This document shows positions 11,593 to 24,015 of a stretch of DNA of 64,000 nucleotides, in pieces (position 1 is the first letter of the stretch; each line of letters begins with the position of its first letter). Location of the stretch: the NCBI GenBank assembly GCA_951799425.1, contig OX637399.1, positions 17,352,501 through 17,416,500 on the forward strand, read 5' to 3'. The DNA comes from Ilex aquifolium (taxonomy: Eukaryota; Streptophyta; Magnoliopsida; Aquifoliales; Aquifoliaceae). The notes beneath the pieces were generated by a model. That model was not told the DNA's origin. It saw only the letters and a list, made by a program, of their open reading frames with translations, and made no database searches. A program made the translations under genes and the position numbers.

Positions 11593-14500
11593 ATGGCAAG
11601 TGGAAGAAGAGGACGTCGAGGCGGTGGGCGGAACAATAACCAACCACCACCGGTCTTCGATCAACGAGCGTTTACGGAAACCATGGGCCTAATGGCGGCT
11701 ACTGTTGCACAAGCTAGTGCAAATGCCGGACATGGAGGCGCGAGTAACCTCCAACAGTTTAAAGCACACAAACCTCCAGTCTTCATGGGAGGGGCAGACC
11801 CGATGGTGGCCGACCATTGGTTCCGGCAAGTCAACAAGATCTTAGGGGCGATGGAGGTCACCTCAGACGCTACTAAGATAAGGCTAGCTGCATTCCAGCT
11901 AGAAGGAGAAGCCCAATTGTGGTGGGATTGGGTGACGGCCTCGAAGAACTTAGAGGCCATGACATGGGGAGAGTTCAAGGAGCTCTTCTTGGGTAAATAT
12001 TTCCCAACGGCCGTTCGACATGCAAAGGCCCGCGAGTTTCTAGATTTAAAGCAAGGGTCAATGACAGTGATGGAGTATGTGGCTAAGTTCACCGAATTAG
12101 CCCGATTTGCTGATGATTACGTGGCCACGGATATGGCCAAGGTAAGAAGGTTTGAGGATGGGTTGAAGCTATCCATCCGGGGAAAGATTGTGGGCCTCCG
12201 CCTGCAAGACTTGGACTCTATGGTCGAGACAGCTATGGCCATTGAGAGGGAGGTGGACGATGCTCGAAGCATCCGTGAGGCGGGTGCTAAGGATAAGAAG
12301 AAGGAGGGCCAATCCTCTTCTTCTAGTTCGGGGAAGAAACAGAGGACCTCTGCTCCTCAAGGACAGGGCCGCGGCTATCAAGGCCAAGGCCAAGGTCAGC
12401 TTTCCCAAGGCGGGAGAAACTTCAGGACTACCTACCAGGCGGGCCAGAAGACATGTTTCCATTGCCACCAACCGGGGCATATGAAGCGGGATTGTCCGCA
12501 GAGGCAAGGATCCCAGAGCTATGGGACACCTCAGTCCCAGTCATCAGTGGGGCAGTCGCAGACACGCCTTGTTCCTCCCTACCCCACCACGGGCCAGGGA
12601 AACCAGTATCAGTTCCAGGGCGCTACTCAGGCCCCTACCACCTTTCGAGCGGGGACTCCGCAGTCGGGCCAGATGGGCCAAGGCATGGGTCGAGGCCGAG
12701 GACAGGGCATGCAAGCCGGGACTTCGGGGACCCAGGGGCGTGTCTACGCCATTACACCTCAGGCTGAGCCAGTGGACCAGTCAGTCATTCAGGGTACATT
12801 TCTACTTTCTCGCCTATGGACTAAAGTGTTATTTGATTCTGGTGCATCACATTCATTCATTTCTGCATCATGTGTGAGGGATTTGGGCTTAGAGGTTGAT
12901 ACCTTGGAGGAGCCGTTATATGTGAATTCACCCCTAGGAGCTAGGGTGTGTGTGAATCAGATATGTCGGGGTTGTGAGCTAGAGATCTCAGGGATTCTAC
13001 TCACCGTGGACCTTAGGGTTATGGACATGTCGGAATTCGATGTCATCCTTGGGATGGACTGGTTGGCGGCGTATCGGGTCGTTATTGATTGTGACAAGAA
13101 GAGGGTCACCGCCTATACACCGGACGGTGTTTGTTTCAAGTTTCAGGGGGAAAAGCATGATGCTCTACCTCAAGTCGTGTATGATTCACGATGGCATGGG
13201 CAATTGATGGGTTGGCTTGCGAGCCTTACACTGGAGGACGAGGCGAGACAAGAATTGGGTCTACCTCGGGTGGTGTGTGAATATGAGGACGTTTTTCCGG
13301 ACGAGTTACCGGGATTACCTCCCCATAGGGATGTGGACTTTAGCGTTGAGTTGCATCCGGGTACTTCACCCATTTCTATGACTCCACATAGGATGGCGCC
13401 AGCTGAGTTGCAAGAACTCAAGGTCCAATTACAAGAATTATTGGACAAGGGCTTTATTAGACCGAGTACCTCACCTTGGGGCGCTCCGGTGCTGTTTGCC
13501 AAGAAGAAGGATAAGACCCTTCGATTGTGTATAGACTATCGGCAGTTGAACCGGGTCACCATCAAGAATAGGTACCCTTTGCCGAGGATCGATGATCTGT
13601 TTGATCAGCTGAGGGGAGCGCGGGTCTATTCAAAAATAGATCTCCGCACGGGCTACCATCAGTTGAGGATTAGGGAGTCAGATATCCCTAAGACGGCGTT
13701 CAGAACGCGGTACGGGCATTTCGAGTTCACGGTGATGCCATTTGGGTTGACGAATGCCCCGGCGGCATTTATGGATCTCATGCATAGGGTGTTCCAGCCC
13801 TATTTAGATCAGTTTGTCGTAGTGTTTGTTGATGACATCCTGATCTACTCCAAGACAGACGAGGAGCATGAGGGTCACTTAAGGATTGTTCTCCAGACCT
13901 TGAGGGACCACCAGTTGTACGCCAAGTTCAGCAAGTGTGAATTTTGGCTTACGGAGGTGAAATTTTTGGGACACGTGGTGTCGGCTTCGGGGGTATCAGT
14001 TGATCCGGAGAAAGTCGAGGCAGTTATGAACTGGGAGAGGCCAAGGTCAGTCTTCGAGATACGTAGTTTCTTGGGATTGGCAGGGTATTACCGGAGGTTC
14101 ATCGAGGACTTCTCCCGACTCGCCGCACCTATGACTAGATTGACCCGGAAGGAGGTCAAGTTCGAGTGGAATGATTCGTGTGAGAAGGCATTCCAAGAAC
14201 TAAAGAGGAGACTCACTTCAGCTCCTATCTTGATTGTTCCAGAAAGGGGACAAAACTACACGATATATTGCGATGCCTCTAAAGACGGACTGGGTTGTGT
14301 CTTGATGCAGTCCGGGAGAGTGGTGGCTTATGGTTCTCGACAGTTGAAGAATCACGAGCAGAATTACCCCACGCATGACATGGAGTTGGCGGCCGTTGTC
14401 TTTGCCTTAAAGGCTTGGCGCCACTATTTGTATGGTGAACGATTTGAAGTGTTTTCGGACCACAAAAGTCTGAAGTACATCTTCACTCAACGGGACCTCA

Positions 14501-16179
14501 ACATGAGGCAACGTAGGTGGATGGAGTACCTAGAAGACTATGACTTCACTTTGCATTACCACCCCGGTAAGGCAAATGTGGTGGCTGACGCACTTAGTCG
14601 TAAGTCACGAGGTGTCTTAGCTAGTGTGGCTTCCCGGGAGTGGCGGATGCTTGAGGCCGTGGGCCAATTTGGGCTGCATTATCGGGGTCGGACTCAGGGT
14701 GTTTTAGGGAGTTTGGTGGCTACGCCTTCCCTACTGAGCAGAGTGATCGAGTCACAGAGACATGACTCAGAGTTATCATCCATCAGGGACCGAGTGCAGG
14801 CGGGTACTGGTGACGAGGGCTGGGCCATTCACTCGGATGACAGTCTTCGGTTTAGGGGAAGGGTAGTGGTTCCCCAGTCGGCGGAGCTGAGAGAGGAGAT
14901 CCTCAGGGAGTTCCATTGCTCTCGTTTTGCGGTGCACCCAGGCGGCACGAAGATGTATCATGATCTTCGTCGCCAGTATTACTGGAGCGGAATGAAGAGG
15001 CAAATTGGCGACTTTGTCAGTAGATGCCTCACATGTCAGCAGATTAAAGCCGAGCACCAGAGGCCAGCAGGGTTGCTCCAGCCCTTGGAAGTGGCTGAGT
15101 GGAAGTGGGAGCACATCACAATGGACTTTGTGACCCACTTGCCACGGACATCACGGGGACATGATGCGGTGTGGGTGATAGTGGACCGGCTTACGAAGTC
15201 GGCACACTTTTTGGCGGTGCGGATGACCTTCACTCTGGAGGAATTCTGCAGGTTGTACATAAGGGAGATAGTCCGGTTGCATGGGGTACCCGTGTCTATA
15301 GTATCGGATCGGGATCCCAGGTTTACGGCTCACTTTTGGGAGAGTTTCCAGCGAGCCATGGGGACTCAGTTGAGGATGAGCACAGCCTACCATCCCCAAA
15401 CGGACGGTCAGTCGGAGAGGACCATCCAGACATTAGAGGACATGCTACGGGCATGCGTCCTAGATCTCAAGGGTAGCTGGGAAGAGCATTTGCCCTTAGT
15501 GGAATTCGCCTACAATAACAGTTATCAGGCGAGCATACGGATGGCACCCTATGAGGCACTTTATGGGAGGCCTTGTCGTTCTCCGGTTTGTTGGACTGAA
15601 GTTGGGGAAAGACCCTCTACGGGTCCAGACTTGATTAGAGACACCTCGGAGAAGGTGAACCTGATAAGGAAGCGTCTTCTCACGGCTCAGAGCCGGCAGA
15701 AGAGTTACGCCGATAGGCGGCGGCGGCCTCTGGAATTTGAGGTGGGAGACCACGTCTTCTTAAAGGTGATGCCTAAGAGAGGGGTGATCAGATTCGGCAA
15801 GCGGGGAAAACTGTCGCCGAGGTATATTGGGCCCTTTGAGGTGCTTGAGAGAGTTGGCACTGTGGCTTACAGATTGGCGTTACCGCCAACTTTATCGGGT
15901 GTTCACGCCGTATTCCATGTCTCCATGCTCCGGAAGTATACTCCAGATCCGACACATGTTGTGGATTGGGGCGAGCTCATAGTTGATGCGGATGGGACCT
16001 TCGAGGAGGGACCAGTGCGTGTCATGGATAGCCGAGAGCAGGTTTTGCGAGGCAAGACCGTGAGGCTAGTGAAGGTGTTGTGGCAGCACCGAGGAGTGGA
16101 GGAGGCAACATGGGAGCGTGAGGACACCATACGTGCCAACTATCCTTTCTTATTTGAGGATGGAGGTACATTCTTATAG
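11593..16179 (+). CDS. Element A Gag-Pol polyprotein (Tekay-type chromovirus)
   Basis: This single ORF of 1528 codons carries all domains expected of an autonomous chromovirus in the order Gag-PR-RT-RH-INT-chromodomain. Gag covers about residues 55-225. The zinc knuckle [14 protein letters not shown] is at 288-301 and the protease DSG at 415-417. Reverse transcriptase is about 600-770 with FVDDIL at 745-750, and RNase H about 890-1000. Integrase has an HHCC finger near 1108-1148 and catalytic D1178, D1239 and E1275, the last two 35 residues apart. GPF is at 1413-1415, and a chromodomain-like end with EEATWERED lies near 1503-1511. The start is the first ATG after the leader and gives the basic glycine/arginine-rich N-terminus also seen in C. 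Antisense and offset ORFs over this span are shadows. Confidence 0.95.
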   Translation: MASGRRGRRGGGRNNNQPPPVFDQRAFTETMGLMAATVAQASANAGHGGASNLQQFKAHKPPVFMGGADPMVADHWFRQVNKILGAMEVTSDATKIRLAAFQLEGEAQLWWDWVTASKNLEAMTWGEFKELFLGKYFPTAVRHAKAREFLDLKQGSMTVMEYVAKFTELARFADDYVATDMAKVRRFEDGLKLSIRGKIVGLRLQDLDSMVETAMAIEREVDDARSIREAGAKDKKKEGQSSSSSSGKKQRTSAPQGQGRGYQGQGQGQLSQGGRNFRTTYQAGQKTCFHCHQPGHMKRDCPQRQGSQSYGTPQSQSSVGQSQTRLVPPYPTTGQGNQYQFQGATQAPTTFRAGTPQSGQMGQGMGRGRGQGMQAGTSGTQGRVYAITPQAEPVDQSVIQGTFLLSRLWTKVLFDSGASHSFISASCVRDLGLEVDTLEEPLYVNSPLGARVCVNQICRGCELEISGILLTVDLRVMDMSEFDVILGMDWLAAYRVVIDCDKKRVTAYTPDGVCFKFQGEKHDALPQVVYDSRWHGQLMGWLASLTLEDEARQELGLPRVVCEYEDVFPDELPGLPPHRDVDFSVELHPGTSPISMTPHRMAPAELQELKVQLQELLDKGFIRPSTSPWGAPVLFAKKKDKTLRLCIDYRQLNRVTIKNRYPLPRIDDLFDQLRGARVYSKIDLRTGYHQLRIRESDIPKTAFRTRYGHFEFTVMPFGLTNAPAAFMDLMHRVFQPYLDQFVVVFVDDILIYSKTDEEHEGHLRIVLQTLRDHQLYAKFSKCEFWLTEVKFLGHVVSASGVSVDPEKVEAVMNWERPRSVFEIRSFLGLAGYYRRFIEDFSRLAAPMTRLTRKEVKFEWNDSCEKAFQELKRRLTSAPILIVPERGQNYTIYCDASKDGLGCVLMQSGRVVAYGSRQLKNHEQNYPTHDMELAAVVFALKAWRHYLYGERFEVFSDHKSLKYIFTQRDLNMRQRRWMEYLEDYDFTLHYHPGKANVVADALSRKSRGVLASVASREWRMLEAVGQFGLHYRGRTQGVLGSLVATPSLLSRVIESQRHDSELSSIRDRVQAGTGDEGWAIHSDDSLRFRGRVVVPQSAELREEILREFHCSRFAVHPGGTKMYHDLRRQYYWSGMKRQIGDFVSRCLTCQQIKAEHQRPAGLLQPLEVAEWKWEHITMDFVTHLPRTSRGHDAVWVIVDRLTKSAHFLAVRMTFTLEEFCRLYIREIVRLHGVPVSIVSDRDPRFTAHFWESFQRAMGTQLRMSTAYHPQTDGQSERTIQTLEDMLRACVLDLKGSWEEHLPLVEFAYNNSYQASIRMAPYEALYGRPCRSPVCWTEVGERPSTGPDLIRDTSEKVNLIRKRLLTAQSRQKSYADRRRRPLEFEVGDHVFLKVMPKRGVIRFGKRGKLSPRYIGPFEVLERVGTVAYRLALPPTLSGVHAVFHVSMLRKYTPDPTHVVDWGELIVDADGTFEEGPVRVMDSREQVLRGKTVRLVKVLWQHRGVEEATWEREDTIRANYPFLFEDGGTFL

Positions 16180-16260
16180 TCATTTAGTGTTATATGACTG
16201 TTGCATATGCGTGTAATTGTGTGTGCATGAGTGTGTGAATTTCGGGGACGAAATTCTTTT

Positions 16261-16273
16261 AAGGGGGGAAGAA
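16261..16273 (+). other. Polypurine tract of element A
   Basis: AAGGGGGGAAGAA sits directly before the 3' LTR and would prime plus-strand synthesis. C has the identical tract at 53448-53460. Confidence 0.85.
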
Positions 16274-18891
16274 TGTAAAACCCGAGAAAATTTCAACCTT
16301 TGTGAAAAAGGGCAAAACGGTAAATTGCCACTACAGTACAGGTTGTAAACCTGAATTTTTCTAGAACTCGGATGACGAAACGGACCTCACCGTTGGATTC
16401 GTCTCGCGAAATCTAGTTACCACGTCAAATTTCGTGGAATTCCGAGATAGTCGGATTTTTCGCGTTTTACGAGACGAACGGGCCCCGGGTGACCCTGTAC
16501 ACGAAATTTTTATAAAGTTTCCAAATTTGGGGAAATATTAGAGACAAGTGAAATAAAAATATTTTAAACTTAAATCGGGACGAAATTTAATCGTTTCGGG
16601 GTTAAAACGGACCCGGAAAAGAGAGGCCGTGTGGCGCGTTGTGGGCCAAGTGTTCCAAGGGTATATAAAGGGGGGAAAATCAGATTTTTCCCCCATTCTT
16701 CTTGCCGTTCAGCCGATAGAAAAGAGGAGAGGGAGAGAGCTTGAAAATCTTCACTTCTCTCTACGATCTAGAAGGCTACGAAGCTCGGATCCATTCAATC
16801 CAAGAATTAAAGTCGCTCTACTCATCGAGGGCTACGCGGCTATACCAAAAAGCACAAGTTTTACCGAAGGTCAAGGTACGGGATTTTCGGGAAGTGAGGG
16901 TTTTTGCTTGAATCGGGTCTTGGAATTTCCCTTGGTCGTTCCTCACGCTTCAAGAGGTAGGGTTTCTTCCTACTAAGGTTTATTCCAAGCCTATAATGTT
17001 TTTATGGAATGGGTAGGATGATAGCCTATGTGTCTCTTGCCTATTGTTGTGAAATTGGGTGAATTGGGTATTGAAATGGGTAAAGGAAATCCTAACTTGG
17101 ATGAATATTTAGAAGTTACTAATTGTGATTTCTATGAATTGGATATGTGAAATGAACCCAATGTAAATTCATGTGTTATATGAAATTGTGGGCGTGTTAT
17201 GTGTTTATATATATGCCATGAAATTTTAGTATGTTGATAACATGCTTGGAATTTGTATTATGGGAATTATATGCTTTTGATATGATTTTGCCATGGAATA
17301 TGAGAAATGTGTTGAGAATGTTCATATGTCACTCATATCATATCGAACATTGTATTGGTGTTGCAATGGAGCACCACATTTCATATGCACGGGAACATCG
17401 CATTTTAGGAGGTGTGTGTGCATGGTTATTTGTCTTCACCACACATGGTGGATGACGAGTGAGCTCGGGTAATATGGGTCGATGACCTAGACGAGTTGAA
17501 TGGTTTATATGTTGATAGGGTTGGGGTAGTAAGAAGGGCTAGAAAATCCCTCGGGTGAGAGACCCGGTGATTGGATACGCACTCCGTTGGTATAAGAGCC
17601 CATAAAGTGTGTCGGTGTACGCGGAACCGTTGGTGGAAGTCCATGAATTCCGTGTAGGTTGGGTGACCTTTGGTGTGAGTCCATGAACATCCACCCCTTA
17701 CAAAGACCCTAGAATGAAATGTCATTTGATGTGGAACATAAATGACGGATTGGTACACATTGGCACTTGCATGTGTAGAGGAGCCGGGAAGGGCTCGGTT
17801 GATGTGCATGAGTGAGTCTCACCTCATTTCATAGCATGACATTACACGTTTCAACATGGAATATATTCTTGTTGTGGATTGTTGATTGATAGCATGTGAC
17901 ATTTCATATGCATTTAGGTTGGGGAGTAGCCTCTCTAGGAGATACCCTATTGAGCGTGGCTCACCCTTTATGGGAAAAACATTTCAGGTGTGGGTTTTGC
18001 TCCGGCGGATGGCTCATTTGGAGAGCATCAAGCATGAAGGGGGCCGGCTTGTGGCCTTAGTTTAAGTTTTGTAAAACCTTTAACAAAATTCCATTTTGAT
18101 GTATATATATTATGGAATGAATTGTAATAGAGATTGTATGAGTTGGGTATTATATGGAAAAATCTCATTAAACATGTATTGAATGAGTTTGGGGTGTATG
18201 GGGTAGCTTTAAGGATGGTTTGGAGGGGAAAGAAATCCATTTTTATGCTCACAGTCTGAAAACCTACCGGAAGGTGTGTGTCGGCCTTCCGGAAGGTTTT
18301 GCTAAAAACCCCAGCTTGCCTTGCTCACGGCTAATACCTTCCGGAAGGTTTTGCCCACTGGAATGAACCTTCCGGAAGATTTTAGCTACTGGAGTAAAAC
18401 CTACCGGAAGGACTTGTCTACTAGAGTGGACCTTCCGGAAGGTTTTGCCTCGGGTTTCTTTTTGACTGCCGAGTTCTTCCGGAAGGTTTTGTTTTCTGGA
18501 ATGAACCTTCCGGAAGGTTTTGGCTACTGGAATGGACCTTCCGGAAGGTTTTTGCTACTGATGTCGACCTTCCGGAAGTTCTTGAAATTGATCCTTTTCA
18601 TGTAACAGTTCCTTCAGCGACCTTCCGGTAGGTGTATATCGACCTTCCGGAAGGTTTTTCCAAAAACTTGAAATTTTCAAAATGCTTAGCCATGCTTTTG
18701 GGCTTTGTTTTCTTTGGTTTCTATGACATAAATGGACATAAATGGAGGTATAATTGACCTTGTGGATGGTAAATCTGATTAAAAGCATGTGAGTGACGTG
18801 GTGTCGGGTTATACGACTATCACGAGTATTTCCGCGGGTTGACGGATGGTCAACGGTTAATAAAGGACCCCCGGAAAATTGGGGCGTCACA
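16274..18891 (+). repeat. Element A 3' LTR
   Basis: This is the 2618-bp copy of 8619-11236 at a constant offset of 7655 bp. The only differences I saw fall in the palindrome array (around 18423 and 18449). It ends GTCACA, followed by AATC and the rest of R0. Confidence 0.95.
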
Positions 18892-19550
18892 AATCAATGA
18901 AAAAAATTAGATCATTATTCAGCAAAATTGGTGAGTGTTTTCTTTGCAGTTCATTGAAGAACTATTTGAACTTATCGGGATTTTCCGTGGCATTCACCGG
19001 CGACTTATCAAACAGAATTTTCACCACCGTTGGTGGTGTCTTCATTATACCGACGTTCTTGTTTCATAACAAACAACGGGTTGAGGTCATATATACCAAG
19101 GTTCTTGTTTGTCGTAAGTAACGGGTCGAGGTCTATCATTCAATTCAGATCTAGAACGATCTTCGGGTCTTTTTCGTTGTCGAAACTCGTTATTTTGGCA
19201 GGTTTTGCTAAAATGATTTGGTATCAGAGCATAGGTTCTAGTTCAGCAACAACGATGTCCCAAGAGCTTGATTTATTTGCATCTTTCAAGGATCTACATG
19301 AAGAGTCACCAATGCTTCTTTCTATCCATTTTGCTCCACCAATTGATTTTATCATTCTAGAAAACTTCAACGACACAATCAAGGGGACCAATTTCCAAAT
19401 TTTTTTCTTTGTTCCCTCAATTAGAGAAGAAAAGGAGACATCATCTTAAAGCTTCTCAGAGACAGCTACATATACAAGTTCAAAGTTTTTGGACTTTAAT
19501 ACTACAACACTTTAAAACTCGAGGTCGAGTTTTCTCCAGCCTGGGGAGAA

Positions 19551-20300
19551 TGATGCAACCCATAAGATGTTCAAGGAAAAACAAATTCGAAGATGTGAAA
19601 GATAATGGAATTGGCTTTCCATCAAGACAAAGATCCATATGGAACCTTGCATTATTGTATTTTGATTATTATTTTAAGTCAATTTGCTAGGATTAGAATT
19701 TTATATGTCCTTTTAATATTTTTTTAGAGTTAGGCGTATTTTTGTAATTTCTAGAATTTCTGGAACATGTCATATTTATTTATATGAAAAAAATATAAAT
19801 TCCTACTAGGATTTTTTTCCTTAGTAGATTAGGATTTTTTTTCCTTAGCAGATTAGGATTTGTTTCTTTAGTAGATTAGGATTTGTTTCCTTAGCAGATT
19901 AGGATTTGTTTCTTTAGTAGATTAGGATTTTAGGAATTTTTTCTTGTAATAGCCAGCCTATAAATAGGCGTTCAATCAATGAAAAAAATTAGATCATTAT
20001 TCAGCAAAATTGGAGAGTGTTTTCTCTGTGGTTCTTTGAATAACTATTCGAACTTATCGGGATTTCCAGTGGCATTCACCGGAGACTTATCAAACGAAAT
20101 TTTCACCACCGTTTGTTGCGTCTTCCTTGTACCGAGGTTCTTGTTTCGCCACAAACAGCGGGTTGAGGTCATATATACCAAGGTTCTTGTTTGTCGTAAG
20201 CGACGATTCGAGGTCTATCATTCAAGTCTGATCTAGAACAATCTTGGGTTCCTTTTCGTTGTCAGAACTCATTATTTTGGCGGGTTTTGCTCACATATCA
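19551..20300 (+). repeat. R0 3' LTR
   Basis: This 750-bp LTR begins TGATGCAACCC and ends CATATCA. Its TATA box TATAAATA is at 19969. Upstream of that box are five copies of a 23-bp repeat containing GATTAGGATTTGTTTCCTTA. The sequence from about 19785 onward is homologous to the D LTR-like block, whereas the first 230 bp are not. Confidence 0.85.
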
Positions 20301-23300
20301 GTTGCTCACGCGGATCATGCGTAATGGGCCTCCACGAATTTGCTTGAGTCAATGCCTCTTGAATCAGTCCGTTGAGTACATCTTTAAACTTCTTTGCTCG
20401 TGCTCTCGTAACCAACCCAATTGGGACTTGAACTAGATCCCTTGAAGTTGAGCTATGATTTGCATCAAGTTTGGCATTGAAACTAACTATGGACAGTGAA
20501 TTGGAATATCAACCTTTCTTTACGAATCCGTTTAGTTGCATGATTATACCACGCACGAGTTTTGGCTACCAACATGACTGTCAATATTCTTGTATACCCA
20601 TTGAGCCTGTAGTAGAGCTGTGGGTGGACTAAATCGAGGGGATATGGTATGTCATCGAGTTCATGGTGATTAGGGGAAAATAATTTAAATTTTGGATAGA
20701 CTAGTGGAAGTTTGTTGGTATCTTATCTAGAAATATTAGCAGGACAACACTCGTCCACTAGGGGTTCAAAGGCTGAGTGACTAAGCTAAATAATTGCATT
20801 CATGTTGCCCACGAATGTGTTGTGCAATTTTAATTTTTCTTTTAATTGTACGCTCGAATAGATTGTTTAATATTCTTTAAATTCCTTAGCATTATATTTG
20901 TTACTTTGTATCACAAATTGGATTGCGTATACTTAGAACTTGTCGCACTGTGGAATTTGATTAAGGACTTAAATTGGGCACACTTTGGGTTTTCAAACTT
21001 AGGGTTTTAATTAATTTGTTTTAATTAGTTTTGAAGAAGAAAAATAATTAAAAAATAGCAAAAATTATCGGAATTCTGAACTGCGCTACCGCTAGGTTGT
21101 GTGCTGCTCCCTTCCGGTACATTCCTGTTATGTCAAAAAAATTAAAAGGGTTTCTATCGGTAGCTGAGCATTTGGTTCTCTTTAATCCTTAAGACCCATT
21201 CCATCAAACATGACCTATAGTTTTCGAAAAACCATAAGGAGGCCCTCTAAACCCTCAAGTATCTCTTGTTCCTCTTGATTCTTGTTTTGACCTTTGACTT
21301 TCGAAATGACTCCAAGAAAGATTTTGCGTCCAACTCCCTCTGATGAAATCTCTGGGACTACTCCCCCAGCCTGGGTTCTCTTTGTCTCCATGACTTCTAT
21401 GACCGTCGCAAAGATGCAAAGGAAAATGTGAGGCCAAGGCACACCTCAAGCCAAAAGACTTGTGAAGGAAGAATAAGGGATGTGTGCTTTTATGTTGCAT
21501 CAAATCAAGGGTTAAGTGTATTATTGAATATTAAATTCGTCTAAGGGATAACTTCTTCTGAAAAATTAATCCTTTCGTTGCTCAAAGCTTCACCCAAGGT
21601 CCCATTACTACCATAGAAAGCCCTATTCAATTTTTGGTGGAATGGTTGAGTGCACTTGCTTTAATACCTATGAGATATGTCAATTGCATTATTTTTATGA
21701 CTCTTAACATTCGTTTCATGGGATTATGCCAAGATCATTCCATTCGATAGATGTATTCCATTGTTTGGAAATGAGTGAGTAAAATTTGTCTTGATGACAT
21801 AAATTTGATCCTTACAGATATTTACGAGTGCCACAGTCATGACAATCAGAGAATTCCTTTTTTTTTAGTGTGCAAACCATGGTGAGTTTTGATGTGGATT
21901 CGGCCAAAATAACGAGATCCGACAACAAAAAAGGAACCCAAGATCGTTCTACGATCAGATTTGAATGATAGACCTCGACCTGTTGTTTACGACAAACAAG
22001 AACCTTGGTATATATGACCTCAACACGTTGTTTATTGCGAAACAAGAACCGTAGTATAAGGGAGACGCAAAAAACGGTGGTGGAAATTCCATTAGATAAG
22101 TCGCTGGTGAACGCCACGGGAAATCCTGATAAGTTCGAACAGTTCTTCAAAGAACCTTAGAGAAAATACTCTACAATTTGTTTAATAATGATCTGCACTT
22201 TTAATTGATTAAACACCTATTTATAAGGCTGGCCATTACAAGGAAAATTCCAAAAATCCTAATCTGCTAAGGAGACAAATCCTAATTTGCTAAGGAAACA
22301 AATCATAATCTGCTAAGGAAACAAATCATAATAGGAGTTTATATTTTGACAATCCAAACCCAAATAGCAATAAGTAAAAACTAAAACTCTTACTCGCCTA
22401 AAAGAAGAAAAAGGAAATTAAATGGCATGCAAGCCATGCAAGCCTCCCAATCAGACCCAAAAAAGGAGTATTCTTAAACATGCCAATTTAAGCTTAGACT
22501 TGACCAGATTCTTCTAGAACTTGAATCATGTTGATGAGTCTTTGTTGCTCACATGGATCATGTTCAATGGGCCTCCACGAATTTGCTTGAATCCAGGCCT
22601 CTTGAACCAGTCTATTGAGTACATCTTTAAGCTTCTTTGCTTGTGCTCTCGTAACCGGCCCAATTGGGACTTGAACTAGATCCCTTGAAGCTGTGCTATG
22701 ATTTGCATCAAGTTTGGCAATGAAACTAACTATGGATAGTTAATTGCAATATGAACCTTTCTTTACGAATTCGTGTAGTAGCATGATCATACCACGCACG
22801 AGTTTTGGGTACCAACATGACTGTCAATATTCTTGTATAGCCTTTGAGCCTGTAGTAGAGCTGTGGGTGGACCAAATCGAGGGGATATGGTATGTCTTCG
22901 ATTTCATGGTGATTATGGGAAAATAATTTAAATTTTGGATAGACTAGTGGAATTTTGTTGTTATCTTATCTAGAAAAATTAGCAGGACAACACTCGTCCA
23001 CTTGGGGTAACCTAGGGGTTCAAAGGCTGAGTGACTAAGCTAAATAATTGCATTCATGTTGCCTACAAATGTGTTGTGCAATTTTAATTTTACGCTCCAA
23101 TAGATTGTTTAATATTCTTTAAATTCCTTAGCTTTATATTTGTTACTTTGTATCACAAATTGGATTGCGCATACTTAGAATTTGTCGCACTATAGAATGT
23201 GATTAATGTAAAATCCGGGCAAATTTGAACTTTTTCTGAAAAATGGCAAAATGGTAATTTATCACCCTAATGCGTATTTAAAATATTCATGTTCTAGAGC

Positions 23301-24015
23301 TCGGATGACGAAACGGAGTTCGCCGTTGGATTCGTCTCGCGAAACCGAGTCATCCTGTCAAATTTCGCCGAATTCCGAGATAGTTGTATTTTTCACGTTT
23401 TTCGAGGTGACTGGTGTCCAGTGACCCCCAAAAACGAATTTTTTATTTTTATTAAAATTATAAAATTTCTTTAGAATTTGATGAAAGTTCAAATAAAATT
23501 AATTTGAACTTAAATCGGGACGAAATTAATCGTTTCGGGGCGAAAATGGACCCGAACAAGTGGGGGTCGTGTGGCTCGATGTAAGCCATGTTTTAAAAGT
23601 TATAAATATGGGCTAAATATCTGAAAAATCAGATATTTCCTTCCTCAAATCTGCTGGTTCCAATGTGTGAGAGAAAGAGAAGAGAAAAGTGGGAAATCAA
23701 GCTTTCTTCCACCGATCTTCGAAGTTCCGTCGCTCGGATTAACTCGGACCAAGAGTTAAAGTCAATCACCGCGACGAGGGCTACGTCTACGTACCAAGAA
23801 AAGTGGATTTCACCGAAGGTCCAAAGAAAAGATTTTGGAGAAATCAAGTTCTTGGGCTATTTTTGGGGTTCTTGACGTCTCTACACTTCAATCTACGCTA
23901 CAAGAAGTAGGGTTCTTCCTACCTTGGTTTTATTCTTACCTTAAGTGGGCCTTTTAATGGCTGAAATGGGACTGCATATAGGCTGTCCAAATGGACAGTT
24001 TTTGGACTGTTTAGG

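Larger units (their letters stand above)
8619..18891 (+). mobile_element. Element A, whole-looking Tekay/Del-type chromovirus
   Basis: The element is 10,273 bp: 5' LTR 8619-11236 (2618 bp), PBS at 11240, one gag-pol ORF 11593-16179, polypurine tract AAGGGGGGAAGAA ending at 16273, and 3' LTR 16274-18891 (2618 bp). The LTRs differ at two positions I could find. At the commonly used rice rate of 1.3e-8 per site per year, that means an insertion tens of thousands of years old. Comparison with unbroken R copies (GTTCAATCAATGAAA) gives a 4-bp TSD, AATC. The chromodomain-like C-terminus and large LTRs point to the Tekay clade. It looks whole; activity is not shown. Confidence 0.95.
8232..20300 (+). 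mobile_element. R0, short non-autonomous LTR element (host of A)
   Basis: The element is LTR - 334 bp internal - LTR with the TSD GTTGC (8227-8231 and 20301-20305). The 5' LTR is 8232-8618 plus 18896-19216, split by A. The primer site TGGTATCAGAGC (initiator Met tRNA) is at 19219-19230. The internal region is 19217-19550, and a purine-rich tract ends at 19550. The 3' LTR is 19551-20300. The internal region codes for no recognisable protein, so the element must have depended on a partner. A, which is inserted about 10 bp after its TATA box, is the younger of the two. It belongs to the same family as R1. Confidence 0.85.
4471..21213 (-). repeat. D tandem unit 3, split by B1 and R0/A
   Basis: The unit's own sequence is 4471-5276, 7720-8231 and 20306-21213. 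The gaps are solo LTR B1 and element R0 (with A inside). Subtracting both insertions and one TSD copy each gives about 2226 bp, in line with the neighbouring units. The LTR-like block runs from about 5153 to 8168 with B1 inside it. Confidence 0.75.

Noticed and set aside
11661-12092. Antisense ORFs across the gag-pol regions of A and C
   Set aside because: They are shadows of a strongly biased coding frame on the other strand.
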